Assembly (NCBI GenBank): GCA_002389905.1
Contig: DGRE01000019.1
Span: 1 to 64,000, forward strand
Source: Hungatella sp. UBA4396
Lineage (GTDB): Bacteria > Bacillota > Clostridia > Lachnospirales > Lachnospiraceae
Length of the DNA: 64,000 bases
Direction of reading: 5' to 3'
Within the stretch, counting starts at the first letter, position 1; every line of letters starts with the position of its first letter. Below are positions 51,761 through 60,154 of this stretch, piece by piece. Under the pieces are notes generated by a model that made no database searches, was not told where the DNA came from, and saw nothing but the letters and a program-made list of their open reading frames with translations. The position numbers and the translations under genes are program-made.

Positions 51761-53368
51761 ATGTTAAAAAAATTGAAATCAGCAAAGAAAGCAACCGTAC
51801 TTTTATTTAGCACAGCATTGGTAACATCGACTCTTGGGGCATGTTCAGCCAGCCAGGTTTCACAGACGCAGCCGCAGACAACCCAGACGCAGGTACAGTC
51901 AACCCAGCCAGAAGGCATAGACGAGCAGGAAACAAAAGAACCTAAATACATCTTTATGTTTATTGGCGACGGAATGTCCGCCGTACAAGTGAATTCCGCC
52001 CAAATCTACGGGGGAACCAATAAGCATAATCAAATGGCCTTGGATAAAATGAACTTCCAGGGATTTGAGGCAGTGGGTTATCAGACTACTCAGGATGCTA
52101 CTTCCTTTGCCCCGGACTCCGCTTCCACAGCCACATCTCTCTCTTCGGGCTTTAAGACCTGGAGCGGTACCATTGGTTTAAAGCCGGTGGGAGATAAAAC
52201 TGGCAACAAGCCGGAAAACGTTGACGGCAGCCAGATTCCCCAGACCATCGCAGAAAGACTGAAAGCTGAAAAAGGCATGAAGATCGGCATTATCTCCACC
52301 GTAACCATTAATCATGCCACTCCGGCGGCCTACTATGCTCATGTGCCTTCCAGAAACGATTATTATGGAATCGCAATGCAAATGGCAGATTCCGGCTTCG
52401 ATTATTTTGGCGGCGGAACAATCAGCCAGCCTACCGGTAAAGAGAAGGATCAAAAGGATGCCTATGAGATACTGAAAGAAAAGGGTTATCAGGTGGCACA
52501 GACAAAGGAAGATATTCTGGCTCTGGACAACAGCTCCGGGAAGGTCTATGCGGTGACACCTGAGGTGCAGGACAGCGGTGCCATGCCCTATGCCATTGAC
52601 AGTAAAGACGGTGAGCTGGTCTTAGCCGATTTTGTGAGAAAGGGCATCGACGTGCTGGATAATGAAAAGGGCTTCTTCATGATGGCGGAATCAGGCAAGA
52701 TTGACTGGGCCGGTCATGCCAATGATGCCAAAGCCAATATTGGTGATGTACTGGCCCTGGAGGAAGCAGTTCAGGTAGCCATTGATTTTGCAAAGGAGCA
52801 TCCGGAAGAGACGCTGATCATCGTAACCGGAGACCATGAGACAGGCGGAATGACCATCGGTCAGGCGACCACCAATTACGACACAGCATTTCATTTGTTG
52901 GAGAACCAGAAGATGTCCTATGTGGCCTTCGATGATCTTGTCAATGAGATGATTGCTGCAAACCCTGATTTAACCTTTTCCGATATCCTGCCGGTAATCA
53001 CGGAGAATTTTGGCCTTGTCAATGGGACTCTGAAGGGAGATATCAGCCGATCCGGAGAGCCCAGCTATATGACACTGGAATTGTCAGACTGGGAAATGGA
53101 GAGGCTGGAAAAAGCCTTTGAAGAAACCGTGGCGGAGAATCCTACTGACAGCGAGGAGTCTGATCTGCTTTATGGCGGCTACAATCCTCTTTCGGTCACG
53201 CTGACCCATATTCTCAATAATAAAGCGGGTATTGGCTGGACCTCCTATTTCCATACGGGCGTTCCGGTGCCGGTCTATGCTGCGGGAACAGGCGCACAGC
53301 TGTTCAATGGTGCATATGAAAACACAGAGGTATATGACAAGCTGGTGGCAATTACCGGACTGAAATAA
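51761..53368 (+). CDS. phoA: alkaline phosphatase lipoprotein
   Basis: A 535-residue PhoA-superfamily enzyme. The signal ends in LGAC, so it is probably a surface lipoprotein, followed by a Gln/Thr-rich linker. FMFIGDGMSAVQV carries the first metal ligand, APDSASTATSLSSG the nucleophile Ser in the DSAxTAT context, and GKIDWAGHAND and TGDHETGG the remaining metal ligands. It releases phosphate from esters outside the cell. Pho-box-like repeats precede it. The ATG at 51761 follows GGAGGG. Confidence 0.92.
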   Translation: MLKKLKSAKKATVLLFSTALVTSTLGACSASQVSQTQPQTTQTQVQSTQPEGIDEQETKEPKYIFMFIGDGMSAVQVNSAQIYGGTNKHNQMALDKMNFQGFEAVGYQTTQDATSFAPDSASTATSLSSGFKTWSGTIGLKPVGDKTGNKPENVDGSQIPQTIAERLKAEKGMKIGIISTVTINHATPAAYYAHVPSRNDYYGIAMQMADSGFDYFGGGTISQPTGKEKDQKDAYEILKEKGYQVAQTKEDILALDNSSGKVYAVTPEVQDSGAMPYAIDSKDGELVLADFVRKGIDVLDNEKGFFMMAESGKIDWAGHANDAKANIGDVLALEEAVQVAIDFAKEHPEETLIIVTGDHETGGMTIGQATTNYDTAFHLLENQKMSYVAFDDLVNEMIAANPDLTFSDILPVITENFGLVNGTLKGDISRSGEPSYMTLELSDWEMERLEKAFEETVAENPTDSEESDLLYGGYNPLSVTLTHILNNKAGIGWTSYFHTGVPVPVYAAGTGAQLFNGAYENTEVYDKLVAITGLK

Positions 53369-53388
53369 ACGTTCTGAAATAACAGCGC

Positions 53389-53424
53389 CAAAACAGGGGT
53401 GAAAACTTTTTCAGCCCTGTTTTG
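53389..53424 (+). terminator. terminator-like hairpin between phoA and the YibE/F gene
   Basis: CAAAACAGGG (53389-53398) pairs with CCCTGTTTTG (53415-53424); only CAATTT follows, so termination may be partial. Confidence 0.6.
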
Positions 53425-53446
53425 CAATTTATAAAAGGAGTATGTC

Positions 53447-54583
53447 TTGAACAAGCTATTACATCACATTAACCGCAGGGAAGCCGTTTTTATCACGGTA
53501 CTTTTGATCCTTTCGGCGGTTCTGATTCTTATGCCCACAGGATTTCAGAAGCAAGAATACCGTTTTACTGAAGGAGTACGGGCCAAAGTAATCTCTGTCA
53601 ACAATATGGGGATACATAGCTCGGGAATTTTAAAAATAGGTGATCAAAGTGCTGTCATTGAGATAGAAACCGGTTCCCGTAAAGGGGAACGGGTACAGGC
53701 TAATAATATGCTCGCCGGCAGTCTGACGGTGGACAAGTTATTTCAAGAGGGAGACAAGGCCTGGGCATTGATTGGATTTGATGAAGCCGGGGAAATTAAT
53801 TTTGCAAATTTGATCGATCATTATCGTGTGGATAAGGAGATTCTCTTAGTCTGCTGCTTTGCTCTTGTGATGATTCTGTTTTCCGGCTATACCGGTGTAC
53901 GCACACTGCTCTCCTTTGGATTTGCCCTGCTCAGTATCTGGAAAGTTCTCATCCCATCCCTGCTTCGGGGCTATCCTCCGCTGCTGGCTGCCTTAGCAGT
54001 AGGTAATGTGCTGACCGTTTTCACTCTTCTGTTAGTGGCTGGTTTTACAAAAAAAGCATATGCCGCCATTATAAGCGCTATGACCTGTTCCCTGGCCACC
54101 TGTCTTCTAGCAATAGTTTTTGGAGGAAGTTTTCAGATCCACGGAGCCGTTATGGAGGGAGCCGAATCTCTGCTATATGCGGGTTTCATGAATTTGGATC
54201 TGACCTCTATCTTTCAGGCAGGTATTTACCTTGCCAGTACCGGAGCTATCCTGGATCTGGCCATCGATATTTCCTCGGCCTTAGAGGAAATCATGAAAAA
54301 CAGCCCGGGTATTTCCCGGGCTGGACTGATAAAATCAGGACTGACAATTGGAAAATCTGTAGTTGGCAGCCAGACCACAACGCTGCTGTTTGCGTATATG
54401 GGAGGCTATATCACGGTTATGATGGTGTATATGGCCCAGGGAACGCCGCTGATGAACATTCTTAATTCAAAACCCATAGCGGCCGAAATCCTGCATACCT
54501 TCGTGGGGTGTATCGGACTTGTTTTGGTGTCCCCGCTCACATCACTAATTTCCGGGTTTATGTTTTGTAAGAAGGAGAAGTAA
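53447..54583 (+). CDS. YibE/F-family membrane protein
   Basis: A 378-residue protein. One N-terminal membrane segment is followed by an extracytoplasmic beta-rich domain (about 40-125) and then seven or more hydrophobic segments, the architecture of the YibE/F family of unknown function. The start is TTG at 53447 with AAAGGAG upstream. It follows phoA by 78 bases and may be partly co-transcribed with it. Confidence 0.82.
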   Translation: MNKLLHHINRREAVFITVLLILSAVLILMPTGFQKQEYRFTEGVRAKVISVNNMGIHSSGILKIGDQSAVIEIETGSRKGERVQANNMLAGSLTVDKLFQEGDKAWALIGFDEAGEINFANLIDHYRVDKEILLVCCFALVMILFSGYTGVRTLLSFGFALLSIWKVLIPSLLRGYPPLLAALAVGNVLTVFTLLLVAGFTKKAYAAIISAMTCSLATCLLAIVFGGSFQIHGAVMEGAESLLYAGFMNLDLTSIFQAGIYLASTGAILDLAIDISSALEEIMKNSPGISRAGLIKSGLTIGKSVVGSQTTTLLFAYMGGYITVMMVYMAQGTPLMNILNSKPIAAEILHTFVGCIGLVLVSPLTSLISGFMFCKKEK

Positions 54584-54616
54584 TCGGCTTCTTGCCAATT
54601 ACTTCTCCTTCGTCTT
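54571..54616. terminator. convergent terminator
   Basis: GAAGGAGAAGTAAT (54571-54584) and ATTACTTCTCCTTC (54598-54611) form a perfect 14-bp stem that includes the stop codon of the YibE/F gene and is followed by GTCTTTTT. It serves the plus-strand gene and possibly the opposing flavodiiron gene. Confidence 0.85.
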
Positions 54617-54617
54617 T

Positions 54618-55805
54618 TTATTGGCAAAGGGCTTTGGCAACCTCTGCGGCATTGTTAAAGTCTTCCTCTTCCGGATTCCACATGCATTTGGCTTCCGTCT
54701 CTGCCACTGAAAATCCAGCTTCTGTCAGTTTCTCACGAAGAACCTTAGTGCCTTCCCCGCTCCAGCCGTAGCAGCCGAACACAGCCGCTTTCTTTCCTTT
54801 ATACTTCAACTCCTTCAGGAAATCCAGCCAGCCTCCCACAGATGAGAGGATGCTGCCGCCTACCGTGGGAGATCCAAGAGCGATGGCCTTTGACTTAAAG
54901 ACCTCTGTCATAATATCGTTCTTATTTGTCTTGGAAATGTTGAAAATCTTCACTCTGGTTTCCGGTGATATCTGTGAGATTTCAGCGCTGATTTTATGGG
55001 CCAGCTGTTTTGTCCCATCCCACATGGTATCATAGACCACAGTAATCTGATCCTCCTGATAATTCTGGGACCACTCGTAATATTTTTCCACGATCCGTAA
55101 TGGATTTTCTCTCCAGATAGAGCCATGGCTGGTGGCAATGATATCGATTGGCAGATTCAGTCCCTGTATTTCTTCGATTTTCTTCTTTACAAGAGGAGAG
55201 AAGGGAGTCAGGATGTTGGCATAATACTTAAGAGCCTCTTCCCAAAGCTTGCACTGGTCGGCTTTGTCATTAAACAATTCTTCTACGGCAAAATGCTGTC
55301 CAAAGGCATCATTGGAAAATAAGATGTTATCCCCTGTGAGATACGTTGCCATGCTGTCAGGCCAGTGAAGCATTCTCATTTCAACAAAGACCAGCTTTTT
55401 GCCGTTTCCGATATCAATGGAATCTCCTGTTTTTACCACCTGATAATTCCATTCCGGATGGTGGTACTGTCCTGTCAGGGATTTCACTCCGTTTGCCGTA
55501 CAGTAGATGGGAGTGCCCGGTATTTTCTCCATCAATGCAGGAAGAGAACCGCTGTGATCCACCTCTCCGTGGTTTGCAACGATGAAGTCGATTTCCTTTA
55601 AATCAATCTCTTTTTCCAGATTGTCAATGAATTCTGTGGAGTGAGGCTTCCATACCGTGTCAATGAGGACGGTCTTTTCTTCCTTTATTAAGTAAGCATT
55701 CTGGCTGGAACCGTTGTTGATGGAATAATCCGCTCCATGGAAGGATTCCAGCTCCCAGTCCATAAATCCAACCCAGTAAACATTATTTTTAACAAGTTTC
55801 TTCAT
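54618..55805 (-). CDS. fprA: flavodiiron protein (A-type flavoprotein, NO/O2 reductase)
   Basis: A 395-residue flavodiiron protein. The N-terminal metallo-beta-lactamase-like domain has the di-iron ligands in NHGEVDHSG, LHWPDS, SNDAFGQH and SHGSIWR; the C-terminal flavodoxin domain (from about 253) begins VVYDTMWDGTKQLA with the FMN loop and has SPTVGGS. These enzymes reduce O2 to water or NO to N2O in anaerobes. It is co-transcribed with ric, 4 bases upstream, behind an FNR-type site. Confidence 0.95.
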   Translation of the reverse strand: MKKLVKNNVYWVGFMDWELESFHGADYSINNGSSQNAYLIKEEKTVLIDTVWKPHSTEFIDNLEKEIDLKEIDFIVANHGEVDHSGSLPALMEKIPGTPIYCTANGVKSLTGQYHHPEWNYQVVKTGDSIDIGNGKKLVFVEMRMLHWPDSMATYLTGDNILFSNDAFGQHFAVEELFNDKADQCKLWEEALKYYANILTPFSPLVKKKIEEIQGLNLPIDIIATSHGSIWRENPLRIVEKYYEWSQNYQEDQITVVYDTMWDGTKQLAHKISAEISQISPETRVKIFNISKTNKNDIMTEVFKSKAIALGSPTVGGSILSSVGGWLDFLKELKYKGKKAAVFGCYGWSGEGTKVLREKLTEAGFSVAETEAKCMWNPEEEDFNNAAEVAKALCQ

Positions 55806-55809
55806 CTTT

Positions 55810-56505
55810 CTATTCCTCCTCGTATTTTTGAAATAATAGTGAATTTTCTGTAAATATATGAATGTATATATCCTTTACCAGCTGGTGAAGCTTTTGAAAA
55901 AGCAGGTGATAAGAGGCACAACCGTCCTCGGGCGGAGTAAAATCATTGGTGCAGGCTGTGATTTCCTTGATCAGGTTTCCGGCTGCATCATGTTCATCCT
56001 CCAATTCTTTCACATATCCGCTGTTTCCCTTGCTCAAATAGCTTTCCTTCATATAAGGAAAGATCAGCTTTTCTTCTTTTGCAAAATGCTCCTGAAGCTC
56101 TTTTCTCAAGTCTGAAAAAAGTCCGTGAAGGGGAACCACTTGCTCTTGATGGTGTTCGTAATGGGCCAGAAGAACCCGGTTCATCAGCTCATCACATTCT
56201 GCCAGAAGATCCCTTTCCTTTGTGTGATGGGTGTCTATAATATAATCGATCAATTCAGGGACATTCATTTTTTCCAGCCGTTCCATGGGAAGAACCTGTC
56301 CGTTATCTGTCTCACCGGCTGTTTTGACAAGTTTTTTATTGAGCAGATCAATAAAGCTTTTGGAGTCAATTCCAAGCTCCTGTATGGCATCTTCTAAAAA
56401 GTCTTTTCCTCCGCAGCAGTAATCGATATGAAAATCATTGAAAATTTCCACTGCTTTTGGATAGGCCTTAACTACATCGGTGATTCTCATTTTATTTGTA
56501 ATCAT
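55810..56505 (-). CDS. ric: Fe-S cluster repair di-iron protein (Ric/ScdA/YtfE)
   Basis: A 231-residue di-iron protein. The short ScdA N-terminal domain holds DYCCGG (Cys30, Cys31); the rest is a hemerythrin-like four-helix bundle with His and Glu ligands (DTHHTKERD, HYEHHQEQV, HFAKEEKLIFPYM, EDEHDAAG). It repairs Fe-S clusters or handles NO damage. It is transcribed from its own promoter and followed by fprA. Protection of oxygen-labile proteins such as nitrogenase is a plausible benefit. Confidence 0.93.
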   Translation of the reverse strand: MITNKMRITDVVKAYPKAVEIFNDFHIDYCCGGKDFLEDAIQELGIDSKSFIDLLNKKLVKTAGETDNGQVLPMERLEKMNVPELIDYIIDTHHTKERDLLAECDELMNRVLLAHYEHHQEQVVPLHGLFSDLRKELQEHFAKEEKLIFPYMKESYLSKGNSGYVKELEDEHDAAGNLIKEITACTNDFTPPEDGCASYHLLFQKLHQLVKDIYIHIFTENSLLFQKYEEE

Positions 56506-56535
56506 AATTTATCCTCCTCAAACCCCTGATATATT

Positions 56536-56552
56536 CAGAACTATCTGTTCTG
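56536..56552. promoter_or_regulatory. palindrome in the ric leader
   Basis: CAGAAC (56536-56541) and GTTCTG (56547-56552) form a perfect inverted repeat with a 5-base spacer at about +5 to +21 of the predicted ric transcript. It may be a repressor site or an RNA hairpin. Confidence 0.5.
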
Positions 56553-56563
56553 TTTGTAAGGCC

Positions 56564-56604
56564 AGTATACCTGGATCAGAGGAGAAAAAATGTGATCTGA
56601 ATCA
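56564..56604 (-). promoter_or_regulatory. FNR-type site and promoter of ric-fprA
   Basis: The -10 box TATACT (minus strand, 56569-56564) predicts a start at 56557. TGAT-CTGA-ATCA (56593-56604) fits the FNR consensus TTGAT-N4-ATCAA except at the outermost positions and is centred at 56598.5, exactly -41.5, the class II activator position. There is no good -35 box. Confidence 0.7.
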
Positions 56605-56629
56605 TTATTTTAGACTTTTTTGAAAATTT

Positions 56630-57319
56630 TCAGCTTCCATTTTCAAATATACTTCTTAAAACATCCTTATTCTGAATGAGAATCACCTTGTTTCCCTTCA
56701 GTTCAATGGCCCCGTCCGCCCGGAGCTCTCCCAGCTTCCGGCTGATGGTCTCCCTTCTGATGTTGATATAGGCGGCAATGTCATCCCTGGTCAGTTCAAT
56801 GGTTTCCCCCTTGATCCGGCTGCTGCGGAATAAGAGAAAGCCGGCGATCCTGGCCTTTGCATCGTTGATGGATAATAGCTGGGTCAGCTCATTAGCCAGG
56901 GAAAGCTTTTCTCCTACCACCTTTAGCATTTTAATCCCGATTTCAGGTTTTTTCAAAATCAGGTCCTGGATATCGGACAGGGAGATGAGACAGACTCCGC
57001 TTTCTTCCAGAGCAATAGCATTTGCCTCCAGATCCTTTCCTCCGAATATATTCTGCTCTCCATAGATGTCCCCTTCTGTCAGTATGTCCAGAACATACTC
57101 CTTTCCTTCCAGGGAATAGTGATTAATTTTGATTTTTCCATACCGGATGATCATAATTTTCTCCGCAGGGTCGTTTTCATGTAAAATGACATCCCCTTTT
57201 CTGTAATCCAGATGAAGGGCTCTGGATATCAATGTTTTCTGTTCTTCGATGGAAAGAGGCTGAAAAAGAGGGATTCTGGAGGTGCATAATCGGTTACAGC
57301 AGTTGCAGTGGTGTTCCAT
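56630..57319 (-). CDS. Crp/Fnr-family regulator with N-terminal Cys cluster
   Basis: A 229-residue regulator. The N-terminus HHCNCCNRLC (Cys5, 7, 8, 12) could bind an Fe-S cluster, followed by a cNMP-type beta-roll (GDIYGEQNIFGG) and a winged helix. The recognition helix IRRETISRKLGEL contains ETISR, the same contact pattern as E. coli FNR. It lies just upstream of ric-fprA, whose promoter carries an FNR-like site, so it most likely activates them in response to O2 or NO. Confidence 0.9.
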   Translation of the reverse strand: MEHHCNCCNRLCTSRIPLFQPLSIEEQKTLISRALHLDYRKGDVILHENDPAEKIMIIRYGKIKINHYSLEGKEYVLDILTEGDIYGEQNIFGGKDLEANAIALEESGVCLISLSDIQDLILKKPEIGIKMLKVVGEKLSLANELTQLLSINDAKARIAGFLLFRSSRIKGETIELTRDDIAAYINIRRETISRKLGELRADGAIELKGNKVILIQNKDVLRSIFENGS

Positions 57320-57408
57320 GGGTTTCCTTTCCGGTTTTTATCAGAAATACAGAAAAACGGATTCCGGAGACCCGCTTTTCGCATCATAATCAGTGTCTGT
57401 TGCTAAAA

Positions 57409-57437
57409 ATTATACCGGACACAGATACATTTTTCAA
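57409..57437 (-). promoter_or_regulatory. sigma-A promoter of the Crp/Fnr gene
   Basis: On the minus strand TTGAAA (57437-57432) and TATAAT (57414-57409) with a 17-base spacer; leader about 80 bases. Confidence 0.75.
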
Positions 57438-57500
57438 CCGGTTTTGTGACGTTCTGACAGAAAATGATAACAAGGAAGTCCGGAACATTGATTTACAATA

Positions 57501-57529
57501 TTGACACTATGGCAAAAACAGAATACAAT
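57501..57529 (+). promoter_or_regulatory. sigma-A promoter of the IclR gene
   Basis: TTGACA (57501-57506) and TACAAT (57524-57529) with a 17-base spacer. Confidence 0.82.
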
Positions 57530-57541
57530 CAATGTAATTAT

Positions 57542-57564
57542 GAATCTGATTCGTATATATAAAC
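57542..57564. promoter_or_regulatory. candidate IclR operator O1
   Basis: The segment TTCGTATATATAAAC (57550-57564) begins 21 bases after the -10 box and matches the site at 58525-58539 (TTC-n-TATATAT-n-AAC). A GAATctgATTC palindrome overlaps its left side at 57542-57552. Confidence 0.5.
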
Positions 57565-57579
57565 TTTTGGAGGTATGAG

Positions 57580-58335
57580 ATGAATCGAACCGTGGAGCGC
57601 ACATTTATGATTTTGCAGTTGATCGCCGGCAGGAAAAGGGGAATCACTCTGCAGGAGATCACAAATGAAATGGGGATGGCCAAGAGCAGCGTTTTTGTCA
57701 TTGTTCAGTCATTATTGGAACTGAACTACATTACAACACTTCGGGACAATGATAAAAAGTATTGCCTGGGGATCGAGACTTTTTCTTTGGGCATGAAATA
57801 TGTAGATGAAATGAGCCTGATACAGGAATGTACTGTGAATCTGCAGCCAATAGCTGAAAAGTATAACAAGACCGCTTTTGTGGCAGTTTTAAATGGGACC
57901 AAGATCGTATACGTACATAAATACGTGGCCCAGAACGCCAGACTGGCTTCCTGTGCCATCGGAACCAGAAAGGATGCTCATGCAACCTCTCTTGGAAAGG
58001 CAATTCTGGCATTTTTACCAAAGGAAGAGCAGAGCGCAGTTTTAGATAAGATTGACTTTAAGCCCTTAACTGATTACACCATCACTTCCAAGGAAATGCT
58101 GCTGGAAGAATTGAGAAAAACCAAGGAACGTGGATATTCTCTGGACCAGAGGGAGTTAGAGAATATAACAAGCTGCTGCGGAGCCCCTGTTTTTGACTAT
58201 ACGGGAAGAGTGATAGCGGCTGTCTCCTTATCAGATATCTACAATGAAGCCATTGATAATGAGCAGGTTGCCAAAGAACTGAAAGAAGTAGCCATGCACA
58301 TATCAAAAAATTTGGGATACAATCCCCACCCGTAA
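57580..58335 (+). CDS. IclR-family transcriptional regulator
   Basis: A 251-residue IclR regulator. The winged helix lies at residues 1-60 (GITLQEITNEMGMAKSSVFV), followed by the effector-binding domain with ASCAIGTRKDAHATSLGKAI, RGYSLDQRE and GAPVFDYTGRVIAAVSLS. The ATG at 57580 follows TTGGAGG. It precedes a sugar-importer operon in the same direction. Shared sequence after both promoters suggests it controls itself and that operon. Confidence 0.93.
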   Translation: MNRTVERTFMILQLIAGRKRGITLQEITNEMGMAKSSVFVIVQSLLELNYITTLRDNDKKYCLGIETFSLGMKYVDEMSLIQECTVNLQPIAEKYNKTAFVAVLNGTKIVYVHKYVAQNARLASCAIGTRKDAHATSLGKAILAFLPKEEQSAVLDKIDFKPLTDYTITSKEMLLEELRKTKERGYSLDQRELENITSCCGAPVFDYTGRVIAAVSLSDIYNEAIDNEQVAKELKEVAMHISKNLGYNPHP

Positions 58336-58373
58336 CAGCTTTCTTCTTTATATAGATCGCCAGACATACTGCT

Positions 58374-58413
58374 ATGCGAGAAAAATCTTAAAAAAGGTAT
58401 TCTCGCATTTTTT
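58374..58413 (+). terminator. intrinsic terminator after the IclR gene
   Basis: ATGCGAGAA (58374-58382) pairs with TTCTCGCAT (58400-58408) and is followed by a T run. An outer CCAGAC/GTCTGG pair (58360-58365 and 58418-58423) extends it. Confidence 0.82.
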
Positions 58414-58474
58414 CTTTGTCTGGTTGGCTGCCAATGCAAATATGTGAATTAATAATATAAAGTGTACATTTATG

Positions 58475-58503
58475 TTGACAAGAAATGAAATGAAATGTAT
58501 AAT
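58475..58503 (+). promoter_or_regulatory. consensus sigma-A promoter of the third importer operon
   Basis: TTGACA (58475-58480) and TATAAT (58498-58503), both perfect, with a 17-base spacer. Confidence 0.9.
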
Positions 58504-58522
58504 ATGCTCATATTGAAAACTT

Positions 58523-58540
58523 GGTTCCTATATATGAACC
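58523..58540. promoter_or_regulatory. candidate IclR operator O2
   Basis: GGTTC (58523-58527) and GAACC (58536-58540) are inverted arms around CTATATAT. The site starts about 20 bases after the -10 box, the same place as in the IclR promoter, and shares TTC-n-TATATAT-n-AAC. A further hairpin (58552-58573) follows in the leader. Confidence 0.55.
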
Positions 58541-58610
58541 TTTGGAATTTAAGATCTCTTTGAAAGGGGATCTCTCTTATTAAACAATATCATGAACGGA
58601 GTTCTTAATT

Positions 58611-59189
58611 ATGAACAGAGCAAAAGAGGTTTTTTCCTTCCGGCACTTGGATCTTCTGTTTTTTTCCATACTTGCCGCTGTTTCAGAAGTTATGAGTTAC
58701 GGGATGCTGGGATTTTGGAACAGCGGTTTTCACTTCAGCTTTTCCACTGTTCTCTGCCTGATCGCCATGATCCGCTGGGGCTGATCCGGTATTGTGGTAT
58801 CCATGATCGGAGGAATACCCGGGATCCTGTTTTCTGATATGTCTCTTTGGTCCGGGATTTTATTTTATGTCCTGTCAAATGCATTGATAGGAATTCCCAT
58901 GCTGGCTTATGGGGACAGGAACAGGGATACCATTGCCGGGGGACACGTTTTTTTACTGCTTTATATCTTCCTTTCCCATTGCAGTCTGTCTGCAGGAAAG
59001 GGAATCGCCATATTTTTGCTGACAGGGGAAATAACAGGAGCTGTGGATTATTTTGGAGCAACATTTTTTACCCTGATCATCAACATCATTGTGTGCTGTG
59101 TGCTGCAAATGCGGAACGGACTTATTTGCGATATGAGATATTATTTTACTGATACGGAAGGAGAAGGCAATGGAAACGGAAGAAATTAA
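58611..59189 (+). pseudogene. membrane protein gene interrupted by an in-frame TGA
   Basis: The frame beginning at ATG 58611 (MNRAKEVFSFRHLDLLFFSI) runs through an in-frame TGA at 58782-58784 and continues to 59189. The joined product would be 192 residues with about six membrane segments. A single G-to-A change from TGG would restore Trp in RWG-W-SG. The second half has a weak GTG start at 58794, so two fragments might be made. The family is not recognised. Its 3-prime end overlaps the permease gene, so the interruption may reduce coupling. A sequencing error is possible. Confidence 0.7.
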
Positions 59190-60135
59190 AATGCGGGAAC
59201 CTCAGGCAAAAAAGATATGGAAAGCAGTGAAAAAGGATTGGCGCTTGTATGTGCTCCTGCTTCCCCTGGTGGTCTGGTTTGCGTTGTGGGCATATAAGCC
59301 CATGGGAGGACTGCTGATTGCATTTAAGAGGTTTGATCCTCAGTTCGGTGTCTGGGGCAGTGAGTTTAAGGGGATCGACAATTTTATCAATCTGGTTTCA
59401 GGGGTCAACAAGGTTGAGTTCTGGCAGGCATTCAGAAATACCTTTATCATCAGCGCCTACAGCCTCATATTCGGCTTCCCTGTACCCATTATACTGGCTC
59501 TGCTGTTTGCAGAAATCGGAAATGATACGGTCAGAAAATTGACCCAGACGGCTACATATCTTCCTCATTTCCTTTCAGAAGTTACCATTACGGGAATTGC
59601 ACTTATGCTGGTATACAGCGGTGTCCGCTCAAGCGGAATCATTGCTTCCTTGTTCCAGCATCTGGGGCTGATTGAACCGGGGATGTCCATGATGCAGAAG
59701 TCTAACTATTTCAGACCTCTCTATATTATGGCAGGGATCTGGAAGGAAAGCGGATATAATTCCATTGTTTATTTTGCAGCTATTATGGGAATTTCACCTT
59801 CTCTGTATGAGGCATTAAAGGTAGATGGGGGAAACAAGTTCCAGGAAATCCGCTTTATCACGTTTCCCGGCATGGCGCCGACTTTGATTATCATGATCAT
59901 TATGAGAATCGGAAGCATGCTGACCATTGGCTATGAAAGGGTTCTGCTCTTATACAATGCCAATATTTATGTGACGGCAGATGTGCTCTCCACCTTTGAA
60001 CAGAGAATCGGTATTCTGGCAGGTAATTACGGAATCGGAGCCGCGGTCAGCTTGTTCAATTCGCTGATTGCCTTTGCGCTGGTCATCGGAGCCAATACCA
60101 TCAGCAGAAGTATATCTAAAACATCATTGTGGTAG
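59170..60135 (+). CDS. ABC sugar-type permease (LplB/YteP-like)
   Basis: A 321-residue permease with a basic N-terminus and six membrane segments. LPLVVWFALWAYKPMGGLLI and the EAA loop SLYEALKVDGGNKFQEIRFI are typical of the LplB group used for oligo- or polysaccharide-derived sugars. The ATG at 59170 follows AAGGAG. It overlaps the interrupted membrane gene by 20 bases. Confidence 0.9.
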   Translation: METEEIKMREPQAKKIWKAVKKDWRLYVLLLPLVVWFALWAYKPMGGLLIAFKRFDPQFGVWGSEFKGIDNFINLVSGVNKVEFWQAFRNTFIISAYSLIFGFPVPIILALLFAEIGNDTVRKLTQTATYLPHFLSEVTITGIALMLVYSGVRSSGIIASLFQHLGLIEPGMSMMQKSNYFRPLYIMAGIWKESGYNSIVYFAAIMGISPSLYEALKVDGGNKFQEIRFITFPGMAPTLIIMIIMRIGSMLTIGYERVLLLYNANIYVTADVLSTFEQRIGILAGNYGIGAAVSLFNSLIAFALVIGANTISRSISKTSLW

Positions 60136-60154
60136 TCATGGAAGGGTGGAATTG

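Noticed and set aside
58782..58784. Selenocysteine codon
   Set aside because: No convincing SECIS stem-loop directly after the TGA was seen, and a hydrophobic Trp context with one-base change is simpler.
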